NCBI GenBank assembly: GCA_949051815.1
Contig: CARQVR010000002.1
Location: 62,001-126,000, forward strand
Direction of reading: 5' to 3'
Length of the DNA stretch: 64,000 nucleotides
From: an uncultured Lachnospiraceae bacterium
Lineage (GTDB): Bacteria > Bacillota > Clostridia > Lachnospirales > Lachnospiraceae
Positions within the stretch are counted from its first letter, which is position 1; the number at the start of each line of letters is the position of its first letter. Position numbers and translations under genes: made by a program. Under the pieces are notes generated by a model. That model made no database searches and was not told the origin of the DNA. It saw nothing but the letters and a program-made list of their open reading frames with translations. This document shows positions 35,871 to 45,176 of this stretch, in pieces.

Positions 35871-37511
35871 ATGGGCATGGCGTCAAACAGGAAAAAAAGC
35901 CAACTGAATATGAGACAGAAGGACCGGCTGTTTTACGGCTCTCTTGTCCTGCTTGCGCTCTTTGTCTTTTTGTTTGTTGGTTCGCGGGAACCGGTTTTGT
36001 TTGACGACAGCGGTTCTTATATGAGGGTGGAGCGATTCGAGGGAGTTATGCCGCTTTATCCGCTTTTTCTTTTTTTCAACCAGTGTCTGTTTGGCACGGA
36101 AAACTATCTGGCGGTTGTGATTGTGGAGCAGGCGGTGTTTTCCGCGGCCTGCACGATTCTGTTTGTGAGAGAGATCAAAAATAAGTTTTTCCTGCAGTAT
36201 GCGGAAGGGTACTTTCTGTTTTTCCTGACACTGCTGCCCTTTACGACGGAGCTGCCGCAGGCGATGATGACACAGACAATTCTTACGGAGGGACTGGCGT
36301 ATGGCGCCTTTTACCTGCTGATGCTGTTTTTCCTGCGGGCAGTCTGGGAGAAACGCATCAGATGGGCCATTGTTTCCTGCGTAACCACGTTTTTTCTGGC
36401 GATGCTCCGCTCTCAGCTCCAGATTCTGTTCGGGGTATGCGGTATCGTATTCTGGTATGTGATGTGGCGCAGGGAGAGCGCGGGGAGAAAGCGCACGGCC
36501 GGAATTTTAATCGGATGCGCCGGATGTGTGCTGATCAGTCTGTCCGGCGTCTGGATCAGCGCCAGGACAGTTGCGGGGTATCATGATATCATCAGAAATA
36601 ACATGCGTGTCAACGCGTTTATCATGAAAGTGCAGGAGCCGGAATACTTTCAAAAGCTGAGTACGAACGAGGATGGGGAAGTAAAAGAAGGCATAGAACT
36701 GGAAGAAGCGGTATGGAAGGATCAGGAGGAGGAAGCGGCGGCCAGAAAGCCTGTCACCACCAGTCAGATCACGTCGCTTATCCTGTCAAGGGGCATGTAT
36801 GAGGCGGACGCGGAGGACGTATGGCTTTATGAAGACGCAATGGTTCGCGGTCTGTATGAGGCGCTCTACGAGGCGGTAGATCAGGAACGGCAAAGATACG
36901 CCTACGAGAAGAAGGGGCTCTGGATGTGGAAAGATATCGTCGGCGGCATCGGGCAGTCGGGTAAAACCTGCCTGTCCGCGGGGGTGCGGTATTATCAGGA
37001 GAATTATCCGGAGATTTATGAGAGCGCCCGGTTTAACGAGGTGTGGAACGACAGCCTTCGCACGATAGGGATAAAACTATTGCAGGCGCATTTCGCCCGC
37101 TTCCTCTATCACACGCTGATGCTGCTGCCGCAGGCGTTTATCTGCACTGTCTTTTTCCAGATTGCGCCCATTTATCTTCTGTGTCATCTGGTGACGCTTT
37201 TCCTTTATCTGTCAGCGGCGGCTTTGATGATCTGGGGGTATGCGGACAGGAAGGTTTCTGAGAGCAGCGCGGAGTTTATGGCGCTTGTTCTGGGGACAAA
37301 TCTGGTGCTTGTGTTTATCATATCGCTGGTATTTTTCGGGCAGCAGCGGTATCTGGTATATGCCTTTGGCATGTTTTATATCGCCTATTATGTGCTTTTG
37401 CGGAAGCTGTGGAATCTCTATCTGCGGGGCAGAGCGATACAGTTGTGGAAGGGGATCCGCAGAGAAAACGGCGCGGAGCAGGGGAAGGGTAAGAAGAAAA
37501 AACGCGGATAA
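35871..37511 (+). CDS. Polytopic membrane protein, GT-C-like
   Basis: 546 residues with about ten hydrophobic helices. The first extracytoplasmic loop has PVLFDDSGSYMRVERFEG with adjacent acidic residues, as in GT-C enzymes that use polyprenyl-phosphate sugars. A soluble extracytoplasmic insertion at about residues 240-390 (MKVQEPEYFQKLS ... NEVWNDSLRTIG) is rich in E, K and Y. No named family was recognised. The GT2/DUF2304 pair just downstream could make the polyprenyl-phosphate sugar it needs, which supports the reading. Confidence 0.65.
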   Translation: MGMASNRKKSQLNMRQKDRLFYGSLVLLALFVFLFVGSREPVLFDDSGSYMRVERFEGVMPLYPLFLFFNQCLFGTENYLAVVIVEQAVFSAACTILFVREIKNKFFLQYAEGYFLFFLTLLPFTTELPQAMMTQTILTEGLAYGAFYLLMLFFLRAVWEKRIRWAIVSCVTTFFLAMLRSQLQILFGVCGIVFWYVMWRRESAGRKRTAGILIGCAGCVLISLSGVWISARTVAGYHDIIRNNMRVNAFIMKVQEPEYFQKLSTNEDGEVKEGIELEEAVWKDQEEEAAARKPVTTSQITSLILSRGMYEADAEDVWLYEDAMVRGLYEALYEAVDQERQRYAYEKKGLWMWKDIVGGIGQSGKTCLSAGVRYYQENYPEIYESARFNEVWNDSLRTIGIKLLQAHFARFLYHTLMLLPQAFICTVFFQIAPIYLLCHLVTLFLYLSAAALMIWGYADRKVSESSAEFMALVLGTNLVLVFIISLVFFGQQRYLVYAFGMFYIAYYVLLRKLWNLYLRGRAIQLWKGIRRENGAEQGKGKKKKRG

Positions 37512-37533
37512 GGAAATCGGGTTGAAAACAGAC

Positions 37534-38292
37534 ATGAAACGAGAGGAAAAAAGCAAAGTCTTAATTATCATACCGGCCTATAACGAGGCAGAGAATATCG
37601 TGCATGTGGTGAAGCACATGACGGAGCAGGCGCCCCAGTACGATTATCTGGTAATCAACGATGGCTCTACCGATCATACGCTCGAGCTGTGCCGGAAAGA
37701 GAATTTTCGCTATCTGGATCTGCCGATCAATATGGGAATCGGCGGCGCGGTGCAGGCGGGATATGTCTATGCCTGCAAGAACGATTACGATATCGCCGTG
37801 CAGATGGACGGCGACGGACAGCATGATATTGCCTATCTGGACAGGCTGCTCGCGCCTATCCTGAGCGGTGAGGCTGATGTGGTGATCGGATCCCGCTTTT
37901 TGGAAAAAGAAGGATTTCAGTCCTCCGCGAGCCGCAGGCTGGGCATCAATATCTTAAGCGCCCTGATTCTTCTGACCACAGGGAAGCGTATCATGGATGT
38001 GACCAGCGGCTACCGTGCGGTGAACAAAATGTTTATCCGGATTTACAGTGAGGATTACCCGATGGATTATCCGGAGCCGGAGGCCATCGTGGCCGCGATT
38101 ATGCATCTGGGAAGGGTGAAAGAGGTGCCGGTGCAGATGCGCGCGCGGGAGGGCGGAACGAGCTCCATCACTTTTAAAAAATCCATCTATTATATGATTA
38201 AGGTTACGCTGGCGATACTGATCTGCCGTATGGGTTACGGGATACGCAGAGGAAAGCGGGAGGATATGCACAATCCGCTTGGGAAGGAGTGA
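37534..38292 (+). CDS. Polyprenyl-phosphate glycosyltransferase (DPM1-like GT2)
   Basis: About 252 residues. KVLIIIPAYNEAENIVHVVKHM, VINDGSTDHTLEL, LPINMGIGGAVQAGYVYACKNDYDIAVQMDGDGQHD and VIGSRFLEKEG are the hallmark of dolichol/polyprenyl-phosphate mannose synthase-like enzymes, which load a sugar on undecaprenyl phosphate in the cytoplasmic leaflet. The C-terminus has a hydrophobic segment. ATG 37534 is in frame; a TTG at 37522 with AGGAAA 7 bases upstream is a fair alternative. A much longer upstream frame overlaps the membrane protein and is not credible. Confidence 0.87.
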   Translation: MKREEKSKVLIIIPAYNEAENIVHVVKHMTEQAPQYDYLVINDGSTDHTLELCRKENFRYLDLPINMGIGGAVQAGYVYACKNDYDIAVQMDGDGQHDIAYLDRLLAPILSGEADVVIGSRFLEKEGFQSSASRRLGINILSALILLTTGKRIMDVTSGYRAVNKMFIRIYSEDYPMDYPEPEAIVAAIMHLGRVKEVPVQMRAREGGTSSITFKKSIYYMIKVTLAILICRMGYGIRRGKREDMHNPLGKE

Positions 38293-38297
38293 GGAGG

Positions 38298-38660
38298 ATG
38301 ATACCTGCTACACTGAGATTATCGTTAATCATTGCGGTGGTCTGCTATTTTGCCGTGATATTGTATTTCTTAAAGCAGAAGGCGCTTAATTTAAAATACA
38401 CGCTTTTGTGGCTGGTGGCCGGTCTGATTATGGGGATTCTGGTGGCCGTGCCCGAGCTTTTGAAGACAATTATCCATATATTCGGCATACAGGATAATAT
38501 GAACGGCCTGTTTATTTTTGCCATCGGTTTTATCATTATGATTCTGCTGTCTCTGACGTCGATTGCTTCGAGGCAGAACCGGAAACTCAGGACGTTGACG
38601 CAGGAGCTTGCGATACTGGAGAAACGGGTGCGCGATCTGGAACAGAAGGACGCGAAATGA
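38298..38660 (+). CDS. DUF2304 membrane protein
   Basis: About 120 residues: three hydrophobic helices (LSLIIAVVCYFAVILYFL, then YTLLWLVAGLIMGILVAVP, then GLFIFAIGFIIMILLSL) and a charged coiled-coil tail ending RVRDLEQKDAK. DUF2304 proteins are regular partners of DPM1-like GT2 enzymes and may help hold them at, or move the lipid-linked sugar across, the membrane. The stop of the GT2 gene is 5 bases from this ATG; AAGGAG is 8 bases upstream. An upstream GTG (38289) overlaps the GT2 stop. Confidence 0.82.
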   Translation: MIPATLRLSLIIAVVCYFAVILYFLKQKALNLKYTLLWLVAGLIMGILVAVPELLKTIIHIFGIQDNMNGLFIFAIGFIIMILLSLTSIASRQNRKLRTLTQELAILEKRVRDLEQKDAK

Positions 38661-38685
38661 CCGGCGGGAACCGGACGAAGGAGCG

Positions 38686-40635
38686 ATGAAAAAGGTTATG
38701 ACATACAGGGCGGGACGGCGCGGGATACTTGTTTGCTTGATAGTCTTTCTGACTGCCGTCGTGGTGTTTATGGAGAAAGAAGAATATATCCGGATACAGA
38801 GGGAAGGCAGCTATATGAAAACCCTCCGTTTTGTCCTCAGCAATTCCGCATCGGAACAGACCATCGCCTGTTTTGAGGATCAGGAGGAACAGACCAGCTA
38901 TCTCTTTCTGCCTTCCTATGCAAGTCCGGGCGATGTGAAAATTTCCTTTGCGGGAGCGGCGCATGTGATTTTTGCGGGAGAGAGCGGGGAGACTGTCCTG
39001 AAAAACGGCGGGAACATCAGCGCGCTTCGTTACGGGGAGAGCTACGACCTGTATTTTTGCGGAAAAAAAGGAGAGCGGCTGGCAAAACAGAAGATTGTCG
39101 TCATGCATTCCGCCGGACTTCCGGCTGTTTTTCTGGAAACGGACAGCGGCTCCATGAAGGCGCTTGACGCGGATAAAAATTATGCGGAAAAGGGAAGGAT
39201 TGTCCTGTTTGATGCGGACGGCAGCGTGGTTTGCGCGGATAAGCTGGATCGTATTTCCGGGCGGGGAAATTCCACCTGGGCTTACCCGAAAAAGTCCTAC
39301 GGCATCCGCTTAAACAACCGGGCGGATCTGTTCGGGATGGGGAGCGCGGACAACTGGATTCTTCTGAGCAATGTGGAGGACCGCGCCTACATCCGCAATA
39401 AGATTACCTGCGACATGGCTGTGGCGGCGGGAATGTCAGGTTCTCCCGAATCGCGGTATATTGATCTATATATCAATCACAGATACCACGGCATGTACCA
39501 GCTTTGCGAGAAGGTGGAGATCGACCCGGAGAGGGTGCCGATCACCGATTTGGAGGCCAAAAACAAAGAGCTGAACAGGGATATAGAAAAAAGCGGGCAT
39601 TTTGAGACAGAGCGGAAGAAGGGCGTGGCGCTTTCTGCTGTGCCAGAGGATCTGACAGGGGGATATCTTCTGGAGCGGGATGTGGCGGAAAAGTACCGCG
39701 AGGAGATCAGCGGATTTTACACAGAGACGCTGAAAGACCTGTATACGGTCAAGGAGCCGTCCTATGCTTCAAAGGAGCAGGTGGATTATATAAGCGGTCT
39801 GGTAAACGGCATGGAGCGGGCCGTCTGCGCGGAGGATGGCGTTGATCCCGAAAGCGGGATGCACTACACGGATTATATTGACCTGCGCTCTTTTGCGCAG
39901 AAGTATATCGTGGAGGAACTGTGCAAGAATAACGGCGCAGGGGCCACCAGTTCCTTTTTTTATAAACCGGACGACGCGGTCAGCCAGAAGCTGTTTGCAG
40001 GGCCTGTGTGGGACTATGACAAGGCATATGCCAACCTGACCGGTATAAACGAGTCGGCCAGGGATCTGTGCTATCTGATGCAGAGGGGCACTGATCCGAC
40101 AACGCTTTTCTGGCATTTAAATAAACATGACGCGTTCCGGCAGGAGGTGTCGGCGTGCTACGAAGAATTTTTTGCCGGTTACATACGGACAATTCAGGAC
40201 GAAAAGATCGACGAATATGTATCGGAGATTGACGCGGCCAAGGACATGGATCTGATCCGTTGGAAAGAAATTTACGGGGAATCCGTGGACTATGAGGGTG
40301 AAGTACAGCGGATCCGCGCATTTTTGTCGGCGCGCAAACCGTTTCTCGACGGGGTATGGGCAGGCGGAAAACAGGTGTGTACGGTGCAGTTTTTCTCGGA
40401 GGACGGCATCGTGTGCAATTACGTGAGTGTGGAAAAGGGAGCGTGTATGGAGAGACTGCCGGGGGCGGAGCCGGGAACGGTCGGCAGCGACGGCGTATTT
40501 GACGGCTGGTACACGGAGGATGGCCGGTTTTTTGATGAGACGACGCCGGTCGTTGAGGATATGACCGTGTATGAAAGAAGACATGCGCTTTCCGCACGGA
40601 TGTATGATTCAGGGATGCGGAGGCATGAAGGTTAA
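38686..40635 (+). CDS. CotH kinase family protein, second copy
   Basis: 649 residues. It has a basic N-terminus with one hydrophobic helix (about 11-28), then a beta-rich segment, then a CotH domain with GRGNSTWAYPKKSYGIRL near residue 192, YINHRYHGMYQLCEK and GPVWDYDKAYANL near residue 440. The end (FSEDGIVCNYVSVEKG ... FDGWYTEDGRFFDE) is an InlB-type repeat. It is a paralogue of the protein at 26501 with the same domain order. GAAGGAG lies upstream of the ATG at 38686. The presence of two such proteins argues for a real function in this locus. Confidence 0.83.
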   Translation: MKKVMTYRAGRRGILVCLIVFLTAVVVFMEKEEYIRIQREGSYMKTLRFVLSNSASEQTIACFEDQEEQTSYLFLPSYASPGDVKISFAGAAHVIFAGESGETVLKNGGNISALRYGESYDLYFCGKKGERLAKQKIVVMHSAGLPAVFLETDSGSMKALDADKNYAEKGRIVLFDADGSVVCADKLDRISGRGNSTWAYPKKSYGIRLNNRADLFGMGSADNWILLSNVEDRAYIRNKITCDMAVAAGMSGSPESRYIDLYINHRYHGMYQLCEKVEIDPERVPITDLEAKNKELNRDIEKSGHFETERKKGVALSAVPEDLTGGYLLERDVAEKYREEISGFYTETLKDLYTVKEPSYASKEQVDYISGLVNGMERAVCAEDGVDPESGMHYTDYIDLRSFAQKYIVEELCKNNGAGATSSFFYKPDDAVSQKLFAGPVWDYDKAYANLTGINESARDLCYLMQRGTDPTTLFWHLNKHDAFRQEVSACYEEFFAGYIRTIQDEKIDEYVSEIDAAKDMDLIRWKEIYGESVDYEGEVQRIRAFLSARKPFLDGVWAGGKQVCTVQFFSEDGIVCNYVSVEKGACMERLPGAEPGTVGSDGVFDGWYTEDGRFFDETTPVVEDMTVYERRHALSARMYDSGMRRHEG

Positions 40636-40657
40636 AATGAAAAGCGAAGGGAAGAAC

Positions 40658-41773
40658 ATGCTTGATATAGCGGTGGATTTATTGTGGCTTCGCCCGAAAA
40701 AAGTAGGGGGCACCGAATTTTATATCAGAAATCTGTTGGACGGTTTCCTGCGGCTTGAGGAGCCTTTTCGTCTTCTCTTGCTTGTATCGGAGGACAATAA
40801 GGAGACGTTTCGCCACTATACGCGGGACAAGCGGATCGCGCTTTTGGAGACGAATGTGGTTTCCGCCAATATCGCGGGGCGGATTTTGTGGAATTTTTTC
40901 TGTCAGAACCGTTTTCTCAGAAGGAGGGGCGTCCGCAAATGTTTTGTGCCGGTTTACTGCCGCCCGCTGTTTAACGGCGGCATTACCTATGTCAACGTGA
41001 TCCATGATCTGCAGGCGGCACATTATCCGGAGTACCATCCATTCCACGAGATTGCCTACTCCAGACTGTGCTGGTGGCTGGACGCGCATTTTTCCAGACA
41101 TCTTGTGGCGATATCCGATTGGGTGAGGGATGACGTCAGGGAAAAGTATCATGTGAAGAGCGGGAAAATCACAACCATCTACAATCCGATTACGGTGGAC
41201 AAAGAGGAGACGGTTTCCTTTGAGCGGCTTGCGGAGAAATATCATGTGGCCGATAAGGAATTTTATTATACGGTCGCGCAGTTGATTCCGCATAAGAATC
41301 TGGATACGCTGATCGCCGTGATGGAACGGATTAAGAATACCCGCACAGGGCTGCCGTGCCGGCTGTTGATTTCCGGGGTGAACGGGGAGAGTCGGGATAA
41401 ACAGGAACGCCAGATCAGGGAGAGAGGTCTGGAGCGGGAAGTGACGCTCACGGGGTTTGTGGAAAATGCCGAGAGAAACGCCCTGTACCGCCATTGTCTG
41501 GCATTTCTTTTTCCGAGCGTGTTTGAAGGGTTTGGTATGCCGCCGGTGGAGGCGATGCTCTTTGGCACTGTGGTGATTACCACGGACAGGACGTGCATTC
41601 CGGAGGTGACGCAGGGAAAGGCGAACTATGTGAAGGATCCTTACGATGTGGAGGAATGGATCCGGGTCATGCAAAATCCGGCCGACAGGATCGCGGAAAT
41701 GGATTTTGGAAAATATGACCAGAGAAAGCTTGGCAGAAAGTATTATGAACTGCTGATGGAGCAGTTGGGATAG
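40658..41773 (+). CDS. Glycosyltransferase family 4
   Basis: About 371 residues. The family-type start DIAVDLLWLRPKKVGGTEFYIRNLL follows the ATG at 40658, which has AAGGGA 5 bases upstream; ATGs at 40625 and 40637 are alternatives. NVIHDLQAAHYPEYHP near residue 115, YYTVAQLIPHKNLDTL and FPSVFEGFGMPPVEAMLFGT mark the GT-B domains with an intact E-x7-E motif (E-G-F-G-M-P-P-V-E). It resembles mannosyl- or rhamnosyltransferases of exopolysaccharide loci. Confidence 0.88.
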   Translation: MLDIAVDLLWLRPKKVGGTEFYIRNLLDGFLRLEEPFRLLLLVSEDNKETFRHYTRDKRIALLETNVVSANIAGRILWNFFCQNRFLRRRGVRKCFVPVYCRPLFNGGITYVNVIHDLQAAHYPEYHPFHEIAYSRLCWWLDAHFSRHLVAISDWVRDDVREKYHVKSGKITTIYNPITVDKEETVSFERLAEKYHVADKEFYYTVAQLIPHKNLDTLIAVMERIKNTRTGLPCRLLISGVNGESRDKQERQIRERGLEREVTLTGFVENAERNALYRHCLAFLFPSVFEGFGMPPVEAMLFGTVVITTDRTCIPEVTQGKANYVKDPYDVEEWIRVMQNPADRIAEMDFGKYDQRKLGRKYYELLMEQLG

Positions 41774-41881
41774 AAAACGGTTTTGTAACGATAAAGGAGC
41801 CGGAAAGCGATACGGTTTCTGCCGGAAAACAGCGGAGGCGGAAGCGATGATGGCGGAGAGAAGAGCGGGAATGGTGCGGCT

Positions 41882-42787
41882 ATGAAACTGGCGGTTATTT
41901 TAGTAAATTATAACGGGGAAAAATATAATAAGGCGTGTATCGAATCCATACTGGCAAACAGCGGTATAGAGGAATTAAAGATCATTGTGGCGGACAATGC
42001 TTCTCAGGATAATTCCATGCGGCTTCTGGAGAAGCAATATGCGGGCGATGACCGGCTGGAGCTTCTGCGGCTTGATGATAATTACGGCTTTTCCCGCGCC
42101 AACAATGAGGGGATCCGGCGCGCCGGGGAATGGGGTGCGGACGCGGTTCTTCTCCTGAACAACGACACGGAGGCCGCGCCGGATCTGCTGTCCCGGCTTC
42201 TGGAATGCGCGAAAAGGCATCCGGGCAGCGTGATCGTGCCGAAGATCTGTTACAGCGACGACAGGAACCGGCTCTGGTCCGCCGGAGGGCGCTTTTCTCC
42301 GGTGATAAAGAAGGCGCGGCACATCGGGCTGGATGAGAGGGATGAGGGACAGTATGAGCAGGAGCGGGGGATTGATTTCGCGACGGGGTGCTGTCTGTGG
42401 ATTCCGGGGGAAGTGATAGAGAAGGCGGGGACGCTGGACGAGCGTTTTTTCCTCTACTACGAGGACACCGAATACAGCTTTCGCCTGAAAAAGGCAGGGG
42501 TTTCCATCTGTTATTGTCCTGCGGCGGTTCTGTATCATAAGGTGGGGGCGAGCACCAGAGGCGCGGGCAGCGCGCTTTGCGCTTACTATATCGCCCGCAA
42601 CTGGCTGTTGTGCAGCAGACTCCATCTGGGGCGTCGTTATCCGCTGTTTTTAGCCTACTACGCGCTGAATCGGACGGCCTGCTGCCTGCTGTGGCTGATG
42701 CGCGGGAAAAAAGAGCTTATTCTGGCCACGCTGCGGGGAATAGGGGATTACCGCAGAGGGCTTTTTGGGAAGTCGCGGTTTTATTGA
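41882..42787 (+). CDS. Glycosyltransferase family 2, rhamnosyltransferase-like
   Basis: 301 residues. KLAVILVNYNGEKYNKACIESIL, VADNASQDNS, LDDNYGFSRANNEGI and LLNNDTEAAPD at about residue 94 are typical of the WbbL/RfbN subgroup, many of which transfer rhamnose. FLYYEDTEYSFRLKKAG at about 190 is the conserved ED/QE-type region. The C-terminus has hydrophobic stretches that may bind the membrane. The stop is followed directly by the palindromic element at 42787. Confidence 0.88.
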   Translation: MKLAVILVNYNGEKYNKACIESILANSGIEELKIIVADNASQDNSMRLLEKQYAGDDRLELLRLDDNYGFSRANNEGIRRAGEWGADAVLLLNNDTEAAPDLLSRLLECAKRHPGSVIVPKICYSDDRNRLWSAGGRFSPVIKKARHIGLDERDEGQYEQERGIDFATGCCLWIPGEVIEKAGTLDERFFLYYEDTEYSFRLKKAGVSICYCPAAVLYHKVGASTRGAGSALCAYYIARNWLLCSRLHLGRRYPLFLAYYALNRTACCLLWLMRGKKELILATLRGIGDYRRGLFGKSRFY

Positions 42788-42833
42788 AATATTGTAACAG
42801 TGAAGCCGAAGGCTGAACTGTTACGAAATATTT
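42787..42833. repeat. Palindromic element GTAACAGT...ACTGTTAC (family C)
   Basis: GTAACAGTGAAGCC faces GGCTGAACTGTTAC around a 3-base GAA loop, with flanking AAATATT and AAATATTT that also pair. A copy in the other orientation lies inside 33071-33371 and a degenerate one at 4638-4688. No T-run is present. It fills most of the gap between two glycosyltransferase genes. Confidence 0.65.
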
Positions 42834-42854
42834 ACATTAAATAGGGAGTATGCT

Positions 42855-43991
42855 ATGATGAAAAAAGGATATTATATCCATTTTCAGGGGCGGCAGTCCA
42901 TCGGCGTCAGCAAAAAAATTGACATGCAGATGGAGGAGTTCCGGAAGTTTTACGATATGCGGGAGATAGAGGTCGGGACGCCTTCCCGCCCGCTTGCAGC
43001 GCGGGTGCTCGGGCTTTTTCCAACAGCGTCTATCACGAGAGATTACGAGGAGGCCTTTGCGAAGCTGGATGACCCTGATTTTCTCTATGTCAGGAGGACG
43101 GTTGCGGACAGGGCTTACTTTCTTTTTTGGAAGAAGATTAAGGAGCGCTATCCGAAGTGCCTGATTATCGTCGAGCTTTTTACCTATCCATACGACAGGG
43201 ATGACTTCGGCAAGTGGAATGCATGGCCCTTTTATTTAAAGGAGCTGATCTATCGCCCGAAGCTGAAAAAATATATCGACCGTTTCGTGACGTACACGGA
43301 AGACGACATGATATTCGGAATCCCCGCGATCCATTCTTCAAACGGGATTTATGTGGAGAGCATTCCCCAGATTGGGGGAGCGTTCAGGGAGAAGCATATC
43401 AATATCATCGGCGTTGCCTTTATGCAGCGGCATCACGGCTATGAGCGTATCATAGAGGGGCTGCGGGCATACTATGACGCAGAGGAGACGCCGGACTGTC
43501 TGGTGGAGCTTCATCTGGTGGGTGACGGACCGGAGAAGCCTTTCTATCAGGAACTGACCGGAAAATACCATCTGGAAGCGTATGTGCATTTTTATCCTAC
43601 GCTTTCGGGGGAGGAGCTGGACAGGCTGTATGATATCTGCGATATTGCGCTGGTGTCCTTTGGCATGTACAAGGCGAAATTTTACGGAAAAATGGGGGCA
43701 TTGAAATCCAGAGAGTGTCTGGCAAAGGGGATGCCGCTGATTACCGGCTGTGCCATTGACGTGCTGCCGGAGGATTACCCTTATGCAAAGGTGTTCCCAA
43801 ATGACGGGAGTCCGGTAGATACGAGGGAAATCGTGGCCTTTTACGAGCGGGTCAGAGGGATGGCGGGAAGCAAGAAAGAGCTGTCCGATATCATCAGACA
43901 GTTTGCGCTGACGCACGTCAGCATGGAGGCCGTGATGCGCCCTGTGGTAGAATATATCATGTCAGCAGAAAATCAAGCGCGAACGAAGTGA
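42855..43991 (+). CDS. Glycosyltransferase (GT-B, GT4-like)
   Basis: 378 residues. GYYIHFQGRQSIGVSKKIDMQMEEF at the start and, in the second half, GVAFMQRHHGYERIIEGL, LVGDGPEKPFYQEL and VSFGMYKAKFYGKMGALKSRECLAKGMPLI show a GT-B fold; the last block replaces the usual E-x7-E with K-x-R-E. The family is seen in capsule loci of Firmicutes. AGGGAG precedes two adjacent ATGs (42855 and 42858). Donor unknown. Confidence 0.78.
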   Translation: MMKKGYYIHFQGRQSIGVSKKIDMQMEEFRKFYDMREIEVGTPSRPLAARVLGLFPTASITRDYEEAFAKLDDPDFLYVRRTVADRAYFLFWKKIKERYPKCLIIVELFTYPYDRDDFGKWNAWPFYLKELIYRPKLKKYIDRFVTYTEDDMIFGIPAIHSSNGIYVESIPQIGGAFREKHINIIGVAFMQRHHGYERIIEGLRAYYDAEETPDCLVELHLVGDGPEKPFYQELTGKYHLEAYVHFYPTLSGEELDRLYDICDIALVSFGMYKAKFYGKMGALKSRECLAKGMPLITGCAIDVLPEDYPYAKVFPNDGSPVDTREIVAFYERVRGMAGSKKELSDIIRQFALTHVSMEAVMRPVVEYIMSAENQARTK

Positions 43992-44052
43992 GCATTTGAT
44001 TTTACCTGACATGATAACGAAAGAATCAGAGAGCGCGGGTGGAAAGGAATTT

Positions 44053-45129
44053 ATGATTACACATATTGTAGGGAACAGGCCGCAGTTTATCAAATTAGCG
44101 CCGCTGTATCACCAACTGGAACGGGCGGGATATGAACAGAATATCATTCACAGCGGACAGCATTACGACGAGAATATGTCCGATGTTTTTTTTGCGCAGC
44201 TTGGCATACCGGCGCCGTGTATCAACCTGTTTGCGGGCGGCGGAAGCCATGCGCAGATGACGGCGAAAACCATGACGGGGCTGGAAGAGGCGCTTCTTGC
44301 GAAGAAGCCCGATCTGGTCATTTTGTACGGCGATACCAACACGACGCTGGCGGGAGCCGTGGTTGCGGCGAAACTGTGTATGCCCGTTGCCCATGTGGAG
44401 GCGGGGACGCGGGTGCACGATAAAGCAAACCCTGAGGAGTGCAACAGGATTGTGACGGATCATTTGTCGGATATCCTGTTCTGTCCGGACGCCATATCTC
44501 TGGAAAATTTAGAGCGGGAAGGTCTGGGGCAGGCAGCGTATATCACAGGGGATATCATGTACGACACGTATCTGTCCATTGCGGAAAAAACCGCTGCCGG
44601 ACAGGAGCCCTGGCAGGAAGAGATCGTGGTAATGACATGGCACAGGCAGGAGAATACGGCGGATCGGGAGCGGATGGAGAGCATTCTGCGTCTGGTGGAA
44701 CGGCTGGAAAGCAAGGTGGTCTGTCCCCTGCATCCCCGCACCAGAAAGTGTCTGGAAACTTACGGTCTGATGGAGCGGGCGGCGGCGATTCCCAATTTTG
44801 AAATCACAGAGCCGGTCGGATATGTGGAAATGGTGACGCTGATGAACAGGGCGAAGCTGATTCTGACAGATTCCGGCGGCGTGTCCAAGGAATCCTCCTA
44901 TGCCGGGGCGAAATGTCTTTTCATGCTGGAGCTTGATGTGTGGGAGGATCTGGTGCGGGACGGATGGATTCATAAGTTTAACCCGCAGGATGAGGAGAGC
45001 GTGGCACAGGCGCTTCGCTTTGCCGCTTCGGCGGAACGTGTACCGCTTGAGAAAAGACCCCGGTATTACGGGGACGGTCATGCGGCGGAAAAGATTGTGC
45101 GGACGCTGGAGGAGGCGAAGCTGCTCTGA
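44053..45129 (+). CDS. UDP-N-acetyl sugar 2-epimerase, non-hydrolysing, WecB/WbpI-like
   Basis: About 358 residues. ITHIVGNRPQFIKLAPL, HSGQHYDENMSDVFFAQLGIP, VILYGDTNTTLAGAVVAAKL, HVEAGTRVHDKANPEECNRIVTDHLSDILF and the catalytic-type TWHRQENT are clear family marks. The NMSDVFF form fits the WbpI subgroup, which epimerises UDP-GlcNAc(3NAc)A, but plain UDP-GlcNAc to UDP-ManNAc is also possible. ATG 44053 has AAAGGA 5 bases upstream. The adjacent WbpE-like aminotransferase favours a diamino-uronic acid pathway. Confidence 0.88.
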   Translation: MITHIVGNRPQFIKLAPLYHQLERAGYEQNIIHSGQHYDENMSDVFFAQLGIPAPCINLFAGGGSHAQMTAKTMTGLEEALLAKKPDLVILYGDTNTTLAGAVVAAKLCMPVAHVEAGTRVHDKANPEECNRIVTDHLSDILFCPDAISLENLEREGLGQAAYITGDIMYDTYLSIAEKTAAGQEPWQEEIVVMTWHRQENTADRERMESILRLVERLESKVVCPLHPRTRKCLETYGLMERAAAIPNFEITEPVGYVEMVTLMNRAKLILTDSGGVSKESSYAGAKCLFMLELDVWEDLVRDGWIHKFNPQDEESVAQALRFAASAERVPLEKRPRYYGDGHAAEKIVRTLEEAKLL

Positions 45130-45176
45130 CATCTGGCACATACGTCCGGGGAAAATGCTTTGGCATGGAGGAAATC

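Noticed and set aside
37240..37533. Extended N-terminus of the DPM1-like GT2 gene
   Set aside because: It would overlap the membrane protein gene by ~270 bases and adds sequence not found in the family; a start at 37534 (or TTG 37522) fits better.
43996..44052. Upstream TTG start of the epimerase
   Set aside because: The family N-terminus begins at the ATG at 44053, which has a good ribosome site.
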